DNA of 64,000 nucleotides from Drechmeria coniospora. Its lineage: Eukaryota > Ascomycota > Sordariomycetes > Hypocreales > Ophiocordycipitaceae. The translations under genes and the position numbers were made by a program. The stretch's first letter is position 1; each line of letters opens with the position of its first letter. Below, piece by piece: positions 1-11,315 of the stretch. The notes under the pieces are model-generated. The model searched no databases, was not told the DNA's origin, and worked only from the letters and a program-made list of their open reading frames with translations. The DNA lies in contig NC_054390.1 in NCBI RefSeq assembly GCF_001625195.1, positions 5,677,222 to 5,741,221 on the forward strand. Reading direction: 5' to 3'.

Positions 1-550
1 CATTCCTTTTCCGGCTCTTTTCTTCATGCGCTGCTACCTGTACGCGCTGACCGTTATCGATCGATGGGGTGCCAGGAGACCTCGTTGATTGGCGTCGTTT
101 ATAAGTCCAAGTCCGCAGCTCAATTGTCGACCACGGACCGTTTCTATGCCTGAACGCTGCGGGCCGGCTCTCAATACTTTGGATTGTGTAATTCACCATT
201 ATAAGACTTCCCGTCGAATGTGAGGGCGGGCTCGATTACTGACGAAACTTACATACACGAGCACAGCCAGTCACTCCCTCAAACTCGATCACTCCCACAT
301 GCGGCTGTGACATCGTGTACTGTAAATGTGATATTGTATTATACTGTACTATACTCGAACTACAAGCTTCGCGACCCATCAAGGCTTCGATCCTCCTTGA
401 GGCATATTCGGTTGCCCTATATATGCAGAACTGAGCAGCATTCGCCGAAGTTCCCTGGTGACAACAAATCCTACAACAGTTTTTATCACTCCTCGATGGT
501 TCATATCCATATTACTGAACCGACACGACTGGATCTTGTTGGTCGGCAAG
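1..550. other. Intergenic, left edge of window
   Basis: No reading frame here resembles a known protein and no RNA gene is visible. The stretch is presumably the promoter and 5' leader of the DUF2841-type gene that begins at 551. A gene ending to the left of the window cannot be excluded. Confidence 0.5.
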
Positions 551-2377
551 ATGCATTCACCACCTCGATTCCGTGCGAAACAGTTCTTCGTTGCTGCCAT
601 CACAGATAACGGCGAGGTCGCCATCTACCTCAAGCCGCAGCGTGCCTTTGGCCAAGATAGAATTCGTCAATTTTTTGATACAAATCGGTTTCAAGAAACG
701 ATGAGAGATGTGGGAAAGGACCAAGAGGCAGAGAACCGGCAAAAAGCGGAGAAAGGTTCGTTTTGTGCCCTTGACGCATCCTCGATGGCCCAAGCATTCA
801 GCAGGTGGCCATGTCACACCGTTTCTACAGATGCTAATGCTGGGATCTGCAGACACGGCTCCAAACGGAAGTATCAACAATGATACCAAGCGGAGTCTTC
901 CCAAGCTGGACCTGCCCGATACCAAAAATACGACCCGGCGGAAGAGCCTGCCCCCTCCCGACGATGGCAACGCGCCGCAGCCGCCCAGCAAGCGCCCAAA
1001 GACGTGCAATACAAGTGATGCGGGCGAAATAGGTGAATCAGGCGAGGCATGCAAAACTGGCGAGGAGGACGAGAGCGCCTCATGGCTCATGACGCCCCCT
1101 CCCCAAAATGGGGGCAAGATCATCGACTCACCATCCCTTTACTCCTTTTATAAGAAGCAATTCGACTCTTGCCAGCAGGTGGCCTGCAAGCTAATCGCCA
1201 AGGCGTGGGTTAAAGTGATCGAGCCTCGAAAACAATCGACGTATCCTTATACCGGAAACGAAGACACCGCCCCCGAGTGGTGGCCAACGCAGGGCAAAGT
1301 GAAAGTGCGACACAAAGAGCCTGACCACTTGAGCAAACATGGTATGGAACAAGCCATTCGATTACCCCGACTTTACTTATGCTATGCTAACTGCTTTATT
1401 TTCTTGACAGAACGAATCCATCTCCTCATCCATATTTTAAGACTTGCCACCATGTCGTACAAGAGCAAAACGACAAAGCTTAGCAATCTAAATTTGCGGA
1501 AACTAGGGGAGACGACACAGCAAACGATGGCGGCATTTTTTGCCCAGTCCACGGCGAATGCAAGCAAGCAGCGCTACTTGCAGAACATCTTCGCCGTCGC
1601 TCAACAGGAGGAACGTTACAATAACGGCGAGATAGGTAAGTGAAGCGCCGCCCGCAGCCTATGTGCAGTTAACATGGCAGCGGCAACACGAATGGAAAGG
1701 TCAATAGTAATGCTAACTGTCCTTTCAATACAGAAAAATTATCCGACATCGACGCTTTGGTGCAGGCATCATCACACCATGCTGGCCACTTTTCACACGA
1801 GGAGTTGGGTTCATCTCCTCCGGATGACAATGGCACGTACTCAGGTTCTTCGTCTCGTGAAACGGCGCCCTCAAGCCAGCTCGATTCTTCGGCTGAACCC
1901 ACACCGGCCACATTTTCCTTTCCGGACGAGATTGTCTCCATGATGGACAGGCTTCCGACTGAGGCAGGCCCGTTTCATCCACCCGGGAGGGAGAGCATCT
2001 CATATTACCCGCCAGTTTCTTCAAGCTCGCTGGATATCCCAGCCTGGGCATCGTCGGAAAATGATCGTAGGCGATCGTCCGCCGTCAGTATGTCTCCTTG
2101 GCCGCCCTCGACGGGTTACGGCACAGAACCCCTTGTTTCTCCCGGCTGCGCCTGGCAGCCGGTTCCCCTCCACCATGATTCCTTGTTCATGGGAGCGACG
2201 GGTGCAGGGCACGCTCCTTGCTCCGAGCAAGCCACGGGTGCCGGTGGGGGGGCTGGAAGCAGCAGGCCCAGCAGCAGAGGAGCCACGAACGATTGTCAAA
2301 TAGATAACTGGTGGAATATCGGCCCCGTTCCTGAGATAGATAGGCCTGTTTACTACAGCGGCACGACACTTGGGTGA
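551..2377 (+). CDS. DUF2841-domain protein of unknown function, 4 exons, 520 aa
   Basis: Exons are 551-755, 853-1341, 1411-1635 and 1734-2377. All three introns have GT..AG ends, and GCTAAT/GCTAAC branch-like sites precede the acceptors. The spliced frame has no internal stop. Residues about 160-245, split by the second intron, match the fungal DUF2841 pattern: a block with FYKKQFDSC, then YPYTGNED, a WWP motif, VRHKEPDHL and ERIHLLIHIL. The N-terminal 50 residues (AKQFFVAAITDNGEVAIYL) look like a second conserved element. Between them is an acidic, Ser/Pro-rich linker with a basic PPSKRPK stretch near 112-118 that could be a nuclear localisation signal. The C-terminal third is low-complexity Ser/Gly/Pro. 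A nuclear regulatory role is only a guess. The start at 551 was chosen because the conserved N-terminus begins there; an in-frame ATG at 458 would add poorly conserved sequence. Confidence 0.8.
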
Positions 2378-4638
2378 GTTGAGAACGACAGTCCTGAGAT
2401 GAGAGGGACATTTATTGGATTGGTATGAACCTTGACTTGGGAAGCGATTATTGTCATGTACAGCTTGCCCTTATGCTAATTATTGCATTGCACCATTATT
2501 TTATTGCTTAAGCTGCATGTATTCCAGTGAGATATACGTAGGATATTTACTATCACCGTGCATCATCGTATTTGCTTCATAACACCAAAGGGTCTGAGAA
2601 GTCTACAACGTGGGTTTTTGAGCAATCCACTCAGTTCCAGGCAGGACATGAGCCTGCATACAAGTGATTACACATGATCAATTATTTATGCATTTCCAAC
2701 GCAAAATTCTGGCATGTTTTTTTTGGTTCAGTGATACGCACCCATGTCCTAGGTTGTAAGTTGCCTGGGCGCACACGCTATTACCATCCGTTCGTGACAC
2801 CTTCACCATCGCCGCACCGTCCCTGGAGCAGAGAATTCACAGCCGGAGTGAGGCTTTATCAAGTACTCGCAAGATACTGTATTGCATTAATAATCTGGGC
2901 AGCTCCCGATGTAGCACCAATTCCTGCCGCTGCATGCATTTCGAACAACTTGGGATTTCAGACTTGCTGTGGTCCAAAATATTGGCGAGCCTGCGAATTG
3001 GCAGGACAGGTCGACATGATCTTGGACTAGCAGTCATGTACGGGGAGAGCATTTGGTCTGGATCTTGGTATTCACACGTTGTCTACTAGATAGCGTAATA
3101 TGAAGACTAAGCAGGAACATATATAGGACCGCGTTCGCTCCATCAATGGAGAACAAGTAGTTGGCTGTAGATTGCATAATTGGAATCCGGCGGTCCAATG
3201 TTCATCCTCACAGGTTCAGTGCTAGCAAAACAGCGTTTTGATCTTGGAGTGTGAATCAATGGACGCCATAGGGCATAATGAAAGTTACATGTCTCAACTC
3301 GACAGCTCATGAATGCCAACGTTGACTCTAAAAGGATCTCGTATATACTGTGGATTATCGGAGCGCAGCGCGAGCAGTGGTCTTAAATATATACTGCATG
3401 GTCACCTACCCCCATAATATGTAGATTTCGCCCCCAGGAGTGAGTTTCAATGCTCGTGAGAATTCAAAACTATGGTCAAAGGATGTCATGGAGCTCGAAT
3501 AGCATGTATATGCCTACTTGAACCTACTTATTCACCTCAAGCCAATGTTTAAACGCATTCAAGTAGAAGGCTGAACACTTATGGGCTATTCGCATTGATG
3601 AAAGGAACAGAAATACCCTTGTGTAACTACGAAATACGGAGCACTGGCAAGGGAATTCCATGCCTCTGTCGGGCTCGGGCTCCCAAGGCAGCACCCGCAA
3701 TACTTGTTGCACAGTGAAATTTATCATACCAAGTCGAGTCGTAAATCAGTAAGTAGTTATATGAGAACCAATCAGTACTTATTTAAGAGCATTCTGTACC
3801 GAGTCGGGTATATTACAATTGAAGGCATGTGCCGGGACGTCGTAAATAGGTGTACAAGCACATACTTGTACAATTAGGAGTAGTTGTACAGGTACATGTA
3901 AGAACAAAATACTGTGGACAGTAATAGTGGACGGACAATGTAAGTACACCTAGAATTATACGTTGTAGTTCTCTAAAGTCTTTGTACAACTCTCCCGGCA
4001 GGTAATATTGGTCCCTTCACATGCCCTGATGATTGTATTACGTACTCGGAAGTTTCACAGCGTGCCATCGAGAAGCGACTACCTATCCAAAAGCCTCTGA
4101 GAATATCCTTGGCAACAACTTACTGTTGCTCCAACCCATGCACCTCTCGTACGTTTTTCTACCCTCCAATCTACCATCCATCCTACAAGTAATGCGGAGT
4201 ACACCGCGGTTCATTCAGAGTGTTATGAGCAAGGGGGCCACCCCAATTTTCAACGACGACTACTTACCTGTACAAGTACTGTACTTGTACGGAGTACATG
4301 TACAATATTCTGCGCCAATTCCCCGTATATAAGTAGTTATAAGTAAGTACTCCGTAACATCCAAGAAACGAACTGAAGAATCACAAATCTAATTACTCAA
4401 TAGCAAGCCCCAACCCCCAGCGTTTACTCCAACGGCAAATCGGTCGAGAGTCAAGACACTGAACATCAACGTTGAAAAATACCTCGAGATGGCGGTATGC
4501 GGTCAACACGTGCATAGGCACACGCACGATGCACGAGTAAAAAAATTCCTGTACGGAGTACATGTATATACAAATCGGCATGATACTATGTATGTGTTTC
4601 TGTCATTGCTCGGTAATTACCGTTGTAGTACCCGTACT
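2378..4638. other. Intergenic, AT-rich
   Basis: No coding region is supported. The ORFs here are short and lack family resemblance. From about 3830 onward the sequence fills with GTAC-centred words (tacaagtactgtac, tacggagtac) at 3840-3960, 4258-4310 and 4550-4570. These belong to the dispersed repeat family described in the findings. Confidence 0.6.
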
Positions 4639-4640
4639 TA

Positions 4641-4684
4641 AGTCGGACCCCCCCAAGATGGGCACCCCCCAAGATGGGCACCCC
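4641..4684 (+). repeat. Left terminal inverted repeat of pogo element
   Basis: This 44-bp TIR is identical to the reverse complement of 6461-6504. It contains an internal direct repeat: the word CCAAGATGGGCACCCC occurs twice in tandem, separated only by the shared C-run. The doubled word could form two transposase-binding sites per end. Confidence 0.95.
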
Positions 4685-4783
4685 ATTTAGCACCTTCATC
4701 CACATCAACCTACGATATTACAACCGCGTTTTCTCGTGCATTTTAACTACAATCAATTAAAAAAGCTATATACGGCTTTCTCA

Positions 4784-6376
4784 ATGGCTAGGCTACCTAC
4801 CTATTCCGAAGAAACGGTCCAGTTAGCTCTCTACGCTATTCGAAACGGGCTATCGCAAATCCAGGCTGCCCGACAGTATGGAATTCCGCGCGCTACGCTC
4901 CAACATCGATTACGCGGCCGCCTTCCAATAAAAGATGCAAAAGAGATATCGCAGAGGCTCTCAAATGATCAAGAAAAGCACCTACGCAATTGGGTCCTTG
5001 CCCAAGGCGCGTTGGGGCTACCGCCGTCACATCATCAACTAAAGGTCTTTGCCGCCCGGATCCTCGTTGCTGGAGGAGACCTTGAACCTCTCGGTAAGAA
5101 CTGGATTGCCGGCTTTTTGCGTCGTAACCCAGAAGTTAGTACCGTACGAGGCAAGTCTATCGAATGCGCCCGTTTAAATGGCGCTACTATCCCTCGGATC
5201 CAGTCCTGGTTCAATTTACTAAGGCTGCCGGCACTGCAGGCTATCTTACCCCAACACCGATGGAATATGGACGAAACAGGGATCCTAGAAGGCCTCGGCA
5301 GCAACGGTCTTGTACTAGGGAGCTCAGAGAAGAAGATACAGCTGAAAAAACGGCTTGGATCGCGTTGTTGGACTACAATTATAGAGTGCATCTCTGTAAC
5401 GGGCCAGGCCCTAATGCCGCTGGTCCTTTTTAAGGGTAAAGACCTTCAACACCAATGGTTTCCGGAGAAATTGGCCTATTTGGATCAATGGCGCTTTGCA
5501 GCAACCGATAAGGGCTGGACTAGCGATGCAATTGCGTTAAAGTGGCTAAAAGAGGTCTTTATCCCCGGGACGAAGGCATCGAAAACGAATAAACAGCTAC
5601 TTATTGTTGATGGGCACGGAAGCCATACGACAGATGATTTTATGTACGAATGCTTCGATAATGGTATCTTCCTACTATTCCTACCGGCACACGCCTTACA
5701 CGTCCTCCAGCCTCTCGACGTATTGTGTTTTTCACCTATTAAGGCTGCCTACCGCCGGGCTATTGAAGCTATTGCATTTTTAGCTGGTAGTAACGATACA
5801 ACGCCAATCGGCAAGGCTACCTTTTTGCAATGCTATTACAAGGCCCGTACGGAAGGTCTTACGGAACGGAATATTAAGGGAGGCTGGAAGGGATCTGGGT
5901 TGTGGCCCGTTAATATAGCAAAGCCTCTAATGAGCCGCCTTCTATTACAGACCGACCCCCCAGCCGTTCCAGAAGCCGAGGCCCTAAAAAGGCAGCTTGA
6001 GGAGGAATCCGATCCATTCCGAACACCCTACAGATCGTACGACGTTAAAGTCCTTATTGCAAAGGTATACGCGCCCGGCCAAGTTGATCGGGCTGCTAGG
6101 CGGCTGTTTTGGAAGATTGGCCGGGGCCTTGATGCCCAAAACACCACCCTTGCAGAGGCCCAGGCTAAAATCGCTCAATTGGAATATCAAATCTATCGAC
6201 TTAAGCCTCTAAAGAAGCAAAAAGTAGCCCAAGATCCCAACGAGCGCTTCGCACAGATTGAACAGATCGTTAAGACTCGAGCAAGACTACAACGGGTGCT
6301 AGATCCGGCCCCAATAGCCGCCTTAACGTCTAGTTACGAATTTGAGAGCCTTTGCTTTAAATGGCAGCTTAAATAG
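4784..6376 (+). CDS. Pogo/Fot1-family transposase (DDE_1), 530 aa
   Basis: Catalyses cut-and-paste transposition of the surrounding element in the nucleus. Order of parts: an N-terminal psq-type helix-turn-helix (about residues 6-45, with GLSQIQAARQYGIPRATLQ), a CENP-B-type second DNA-binding region (about 50-125), then the DDE_1 catalytic domain. The catalytic aspartates are visible as NMDETG (D163), IVDGHGSH (D276) and LQPLDV (D312); the last two are 35 residues apart, matching the pogo DD35D pattern. The C-terminus (about 440-500) is a charged, probably helical region. The ATG at 4784 is used; an upstream GTG in frame is unlikely to initiate. The length is normal for fungal Fot1-like transposases. 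Confidence 0.95.
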   Translation: MARLPTYSEETVQLALYAIRNGLSQIQAARQYGIPRATLQHRLRGRLPIKDAKEISQRLSNDQEKHLRNWVLAQGALGLPPSHHQLKVFAARILVAGGDLEPLGKNWIAGFLRRNPEVSTVRGKSIECARLNGATIPRIQSWFNLLRLPALQAILPQHRWNMDETGILEGLGSNGLVLGSSEKKIQLKKRLGSRCWTTIIECISVTGQALMPLVLFKGKDLQHQWFPEKLAYLDQWRFAATDKGWTSDAIALKWLKEVFIPGTKASKTNKQLLIVDGHGSHTTDDFMYECFDNGIFLLFLPAHALHVLQPLDVLCFSPIKAAYRRAIEAIAFLAGSNDTTPIGKATFLQCYYKARTEGLTERNIKGGWKGSGLWPVNIAKPLMSRLLLQTDPPAVPEAEALKRQLEEESDPFRTPYRSYDVKVLIAKVYAPGQVDRAARRLFWKIGRGLDAQNTTLAEAQAKIAQLEYQIYRLKPLKKQKVAQDPNERFAQIEQIVKTRARLQRVLDPAPIAALTSSYEFESLCFKWQLK

Positions 6377-6460
6377 ATACTCTAGATATTTTATTTTAAT
6401 ATTGCAGTACTGAAAATGCTGCTTTTTTCGGCTTTAAAGTCTGCCGCCTTATCGTCGTGA

Positions 6461-6504
6461 GGGGTGCCCATCTTGGGGGGTGCCCATCTTGGGGGGGTCC
6501 GACT
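6461..6504 (-). repeat. Right terminal inverted repeat of pogo element
   Basis: Perfect inverted copy of 4641-4684, including the internal tandem word, followed by the TA duplication at 6505-6506. Confidence 0.95.
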
Positions 6505-6506
6505 TA

Positions 6507-9500
6507 CGTGTAAGTACATGTACACCTTCCTATCCATACATGTCTTGGCACAACGCATTACTTACTTAGTTGCACTTGTAATTACATGTACATCTACTGT
6601 ATGTGAGAGTGAGAGGGGGTCAACGCCCCTGCTGACAACTCCTACGCGATAACGAAGTGCTGAGTCGAAAAGTACCCGAGGAAGGTTTTGCAGTTGTACT
6701 TACTTGTAGAGCTATTTAGTGGTCCTACAGCCGTAACGTACGCGCATGACACATGCAACCTCATTCCCAAGTGCACTATTAATATATAGTGGGTGTAATT
6801 TGTTGATGTGTACCCTGTAAACTTGCTTTACGCTTGACCACTACTAATATCAAAGTACACTGTAAGCATTAACTTACGCCTTGCAGAAGTTGGAGTTTTC
6901 GAGACCTCTAAGCCAAAGTGCCAACGAACTATTAATAATACTGCTTGCCTTTATTAATACTGGGTTGTCTAAGTAATACTCCGTAGTGTGAACAAAAATC
7001 ATTCAGTGACAATAATTTTACAAAGACAAATGGCTTTGTTTCATTGCTTTTCGGGCATTCAGGCGCCTGATGCCGTTCAAGCGCACTTGTCTCTTTTCCC
7101 ACCAACATGGCACTGCAGACTCAGTGATATTAATGGCCGGCCGAAAAACCTAAGGACTGATGTATGCATGACTTTCGTATTTGAGAGGGTTAGTCTTTCG
7201 CACAGAGTGACCTACATGGCTCATCAGAATGCATTTGGCGCGTCGATGTCTTGCAGCGTGAAGCCACCCGTCGTGTGCCTTAGACTTTCGGTCGATGGAT
7301 TAGTGCATTTTTTTTATTCTTCACAGTATCGCTGTAATTGTGACGGGTAAATCTTTGTGTTGGCTTATATTGCCGCGCTTAGCAACACCATTAGTCGTTG
7401 AAGATGTCGTCAGAGTGCAATCTCACATTACCTTCCCCGTGGTCTATGAGAACATTTCGAAAGACTTCTTTCTTACCTACTCTCGTGATTCGAAGTTAAG
7501 GACTCGTCATAATTGATTACGTTGCTGTAAGAAAGACCTAGACTAAGGGAGAGTGTATGAATACTAGATCTTTGCCAGGTGCTTCAAAGGCGAGTAGGGA
7601 AAATGATTCACAAAAACATGCGCACTTCTTGTAGCCATATTGCCTATCCTCGGTAATACTTAGTAGAGAGATGGCGCAGTTGGCTTCACTGGTTCGCGAA
7701 AGGACTTCTGATTGAAAACGCGGCAATGGAGTGGCCGCTGATCAAGATGGGTCACTCCGTTTGTAACGGCAGGGTATGTCTTCCTATCAATGGCACGCCT
7801 CCAACATGGGTGTGTCCACCACAAGAGTATGCAATGTGACAGAGGTCATTGGTTTCACGATTCAAAAAGCAGGCTGCGCAAAAATGTATATGGCTTCGAG
7901 TGGTGATGGTCACAAGATATTGCCCGGCTCTCGAATTACAGATTTACGAAACTGCTTCGGGAAGGGAAGGCTCAACTTTTCTTAAATCTCATTAATATAC
8001 AAATACTCATGACAACAGAATACTCATGACAACAGAACATAAGTTGCAGAACCACCATGTTTAACTCGATGACTTCGACAAGTCAACAAGGGAAAGTCGG
8101 GTCGGGACCGCATTCATCATCATGTGTAAGATAGGCGTAGGCCTGCTTCACAACTGGGTTGACCAGGCAGATGAACGGACGACAATTTCAGGGTGCAGTT
8201 CTATTGTAGTCGGATACGTCGTACTTGAGACTGTCCATCTGGTTCCCATCCGACTGTAGGTACTTGTGTCAGAAGGCATTTTCTGGTACGAAGGCTTCCG
8301 CTAGCAGTAAATACTCGGAACCAAGAAAATACACCGCACACGAGCAGGTTCTCATGTAAATACTTGCACTCGGCGTATTCTGAAGATATGAAAAAATTCA
8401 TGTCGCCTCACACCAGAATTGCCTGTCTGTTGCCAGCCATCCATGTCGTTGTATACGTCACAGCAAAAGCTAACAGAGCAGCAAGGGCTTGCCCATTGGC
8501 TTCTTCCCCCAGCCCAGATTGTCACACATGTATATGTACCGTGGAATATCCCAGTTGAAATGTGACTATGATGCATGTCCGTCCCACCGTTTCCTCCTCT
8601 TTTGTCTTGTCTATATGTAAATCGTGCAGGTCGGCATTATTTTTGTCTCAGCAGCTACATATATACAAATGTGTTTGCACATTACATACATATACTTGTG
8701 CACATACCTGTGCACATACTACGAGTATCGTCAGTCACTTTACTTTGGAGTCTCATGGTCAAGGCCCAGCCTCATCTAGACGTCGTTTATCCTCCTAGGA
8801 AAAACTATGCTGCAAGTGATGGAAGTAGCAATATGCCCTTGTCCAGGTATCATGCATACACCTGGCGAGGCGCAACGGGGTGGCAACAAACACCGCTTCT
8901 GTGCTACGTGCCGCATGGTGTCACGTCTGGTACCTCCCGCTCAGCGGATCGATACCACTCATGACGCCAGTTTGCGATGTTAAATGCTGAACGAAGGTTA
9001 GCTCCCACGCTTGACTATCGGTACACTAACTGAAATGGGTGGGCACCAAATGATGGTGCGTATGTTTGTCATCCTTGTCTCAAGTCTCATCACCAATAGG
9101 AACATGGCAAACAAGACCATCCTGGCAGCCGAACCCAAAATGGATTCTAGCGATACGCAATGCTCGTAATGCAGCAGCTGTCATTGTGTTCGGCAGCTTG
9201 GAATACGGCACAGCGAGGTCAAATAGCCTTCTATTCATAGTTATTACAGTCCGGTGAACAGTAGGAACAGCACGCAAGAAGCAGCATCAGCAGGACATGA
9301 GCGAGTATCAGCCAGATATTGGTAAAGAGTGTGCCCCAAAACGCCAGCCAAGCGAAAGGTGCATCGCCACTCACTATTAACTCTTAGCCAAGCCAGCTCA
9401 TTGTAATAACACAGTTGCCTCTCAACGGGCGCCGCCAGGTCCAATCTGCGGGTGGTAGGCAGGAACTAACACCTGTCTATTTCTTGGGGCTATCCAGTTA

Positions 9501-9934
9501 GCATCATCCCCCCCGCCGCCATGCCAATTTTAAAGTTCACAAAGTTCATCGCCGCAACCAGACCTCATAACCGGAACCGGATGTGTTAACTGGTGTAGGC
9601 GCGTGCCACGCAACATGACCTGTTGCTGGCGCCCAATCGCTTCCAATAAATCTTGATTTACACCCAAACCGTCCAAACAAGTGTGCGCTCGACACTTTTA
9701 TGCCTTGGAGGCGCGGTATAATATAGAATTATCTGCCCTTTCATAACTTAACGTCTTTTGCATCTTGCCCGCCCCTCATTTGTCTCATGTCCATGCTCTC
9801 CACCGATTGATATTTCCAACAGTTTCGTGCATGATTGATTGAGCTCGCGGGACGGATCGACCGATAAACGAGAGGTACTAAGACGGCCTCATTCCCTTTA
9901 TTGCCCATCATTCATTACTGCCTACGCCATCCCC
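6507..9934. other. Long intergenic region (3.4 kb)
   Basis: No supported gene. Sequence is AT-rich with scattered short ORFs lacking domains. GTAC-type words occur just right of the transposon (6507-6600) and related tgtgcacatac repeats near 8690-8720. A 17-bp tandem duplication lies at 8003-8036. The last few hundred bases should hold the promoter of the mannosyltransferase gene. Confidence 0.55.
8003..8036. repeat. 17-bp unit duplicated in tandem
   Basis: The unit ATACTCATGACAACAGA occurs twice head to tail without mismatches. It looks like a simple slippage duplication; no function is apparent. Confidence 0.85.
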
Positions 9935-11315
9935 ATGATTGCATCAAAGGATTTGCGTTACTGGCGCTTCATCGTCATTTTGATTTGCGTACGTACTTGA
10001 AATCGGAATGCAAATATTTCCTTCTAACTTCGGACCTTTAGGCATTGGGGTTCTTCTATGTAGGAACTCGGTCTAAGTTTGCTCAATCGACCTTTTTCAA
10101 CCAGGGCCAGTCGGAATGGCACTCAGTTCATGGAAATAGACCAGGATCGAGCGGGACGACCCCCAGCGGTTTGGGCAAGCCTCCACCTCTCATTGGAAAG
10201 GCGCCTGGCCCTCGAGCCAATGCCACCTTTGTCACCCTCGCTAGAAATAGCGATGTTTGGGAGCTCGCCCGCTCTATCCGAATGGTTGAGGACCGTTTTA
10301 ACCGACGATACAACTACGACTGGGTCTTCCTTAACGATAAGCCTTTCGATAACACGTTTAAGAAGGTCACCTCGGCCCTAGTTTCGGGGAAAACCTCTTA
10401 CGGTCTCATCCCAGTTGAACATTGGTCCTTCCCTTCTTGGATAGACCAGGATAAGGCGGCCAAAACACGCGAGGATTTTGCCCGACGAGAGATCATCTAC
10501 GGTGGCTCTGCTCCCTACAGGCACATGTGCCGGTTTCAGTCAGGCTTCTTCTACCGACAGGAACTGCTCAACCAATACAAGTACTATTGGCGGGTGGAGC
10601 CATCAATTGATATCTACTGCGACATCTCCGAGGACCCGTTTCGTCTGATGGAGGAGAACAACAAACAGTACGGCTTTGTTATTAGCCTGTACGAGTATAG
10701 GGAAACCATCGAAACACTCTGGAAAACCGTCAAGAAGTTCATATCGAACCACCCGGAGCATATTGCGAAAGACAACTTGATGGATTTTGTGAGCGACGAT
10801 GGAGGCGAGAACTACAACCTTTGTCATTTCGTATGTGATGCACCAACGCCCCTCACACCCCCAGCTCATTGTGAATAAACTAACTGACTTTTCCATTTGA
10901 AAGTGGTCGAACTTTGAAATCGCCAGCCTCGATTTCCTTCGAAGTCAAGCCTACACAGATTACTTCGAGACCCTCGACAAGGAGGGGGGCTTTTTCTATG
11001 AGAGATGGGGAGATGCGCCAGTGCACTCCATCGCTGCCGCTCTATTGTTGAACAAGACCGATCTCCATTTCTTCGAAAATATCGGTTATCGGCACAACCC
11101 ATTTGTACACTGCCCAATGTCGGAACAGCACCGTGTTGATCATGGTTGCACCTGCAACCCTGCGGAAAATTTTGACTGGAAGGGTTACTCCTGTATGGCA
11201 TTCCCTCGATTGCAGAGTTTTAGCACTTTACTGATGACAAATTTTCATAGGTACATCGAGGTATTTTGATAGGCAAAACATGGTAAAGCCAGATGGATAT
11301 GAGCTGCAAATGTAG
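9935..11315 (+). CDS. Alpha-1,2-mannosyltransferase, KRE2/MNT1 family (GT15), 398 aa
   Basis: Adds alpha-1,2-mannose from GDP-mannose to O- or N-linked glycans in the Golgi. Exons are 9935-9988, 10042-10830, 10904-11192 and 11251-11315; the introns are 53, 73 and 58 nt with CTAAC/CTGAC-type branch sites. Residues about 9-27 form a single signal-anchor helix, giving type II topology, followed by a Gly/Pro-rich stem. The GT15 domain starts near residue 78 ([12 protein letters not shown]) and includes [24 protein letters not shown] (199-212), [17 protein letters not shown] (229-245) and the terminal Cys-rich CTCNP...DWKGYSCTSRYF signature. That last motif is only restored by removing the third intron, which supports this model over reading through to a stop at 11269. 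Which paralogue of the family it is cannot be told from the sequence alone. Confidence 0.95.

Larger units (their letters stand above)
4641..6504 (+). mobile_element. Fot1/pogo-type DNA transposon, apparently complete
   Basis: The element is 1,864 bp, bounded by perfect 44-bp inverted repeats that start AGTCGGAC, and flanked by TA on both sides (4639-4640 and 6505-6506), the target duplication of the Tc1/mariner/pogo superfamily. It holds one long uninterrupted transposase ORF with all three catalytic aspartates. There is no frameshift, internal stop or obvious C-to-T decay. It sits in a gene-free, GTAC-rich stretch and so disrupts no recognisable gene. Perfect TIRs and an open frame suggest a recent insertion, possibly still autonomous; this is inference, since only one copy is visible. 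Confidence 0.95.

Noticed and set aside
4641..4684. Tandem CCAAGATGGGCACCCC words as a CRISPR or minisatellite
   Set aside because: Only two copies, mirrored exactly at the other end of a transposase gene; they are the terminal inverted repeats.
11193..11271. Unspliced C-terminus of the mannosyltransferase ending at 11269-11271
   Set aside because: It replaces the family's SCTSRYF ending with unrelated residues; splicing 11193-11250 restores it with good splice signals.
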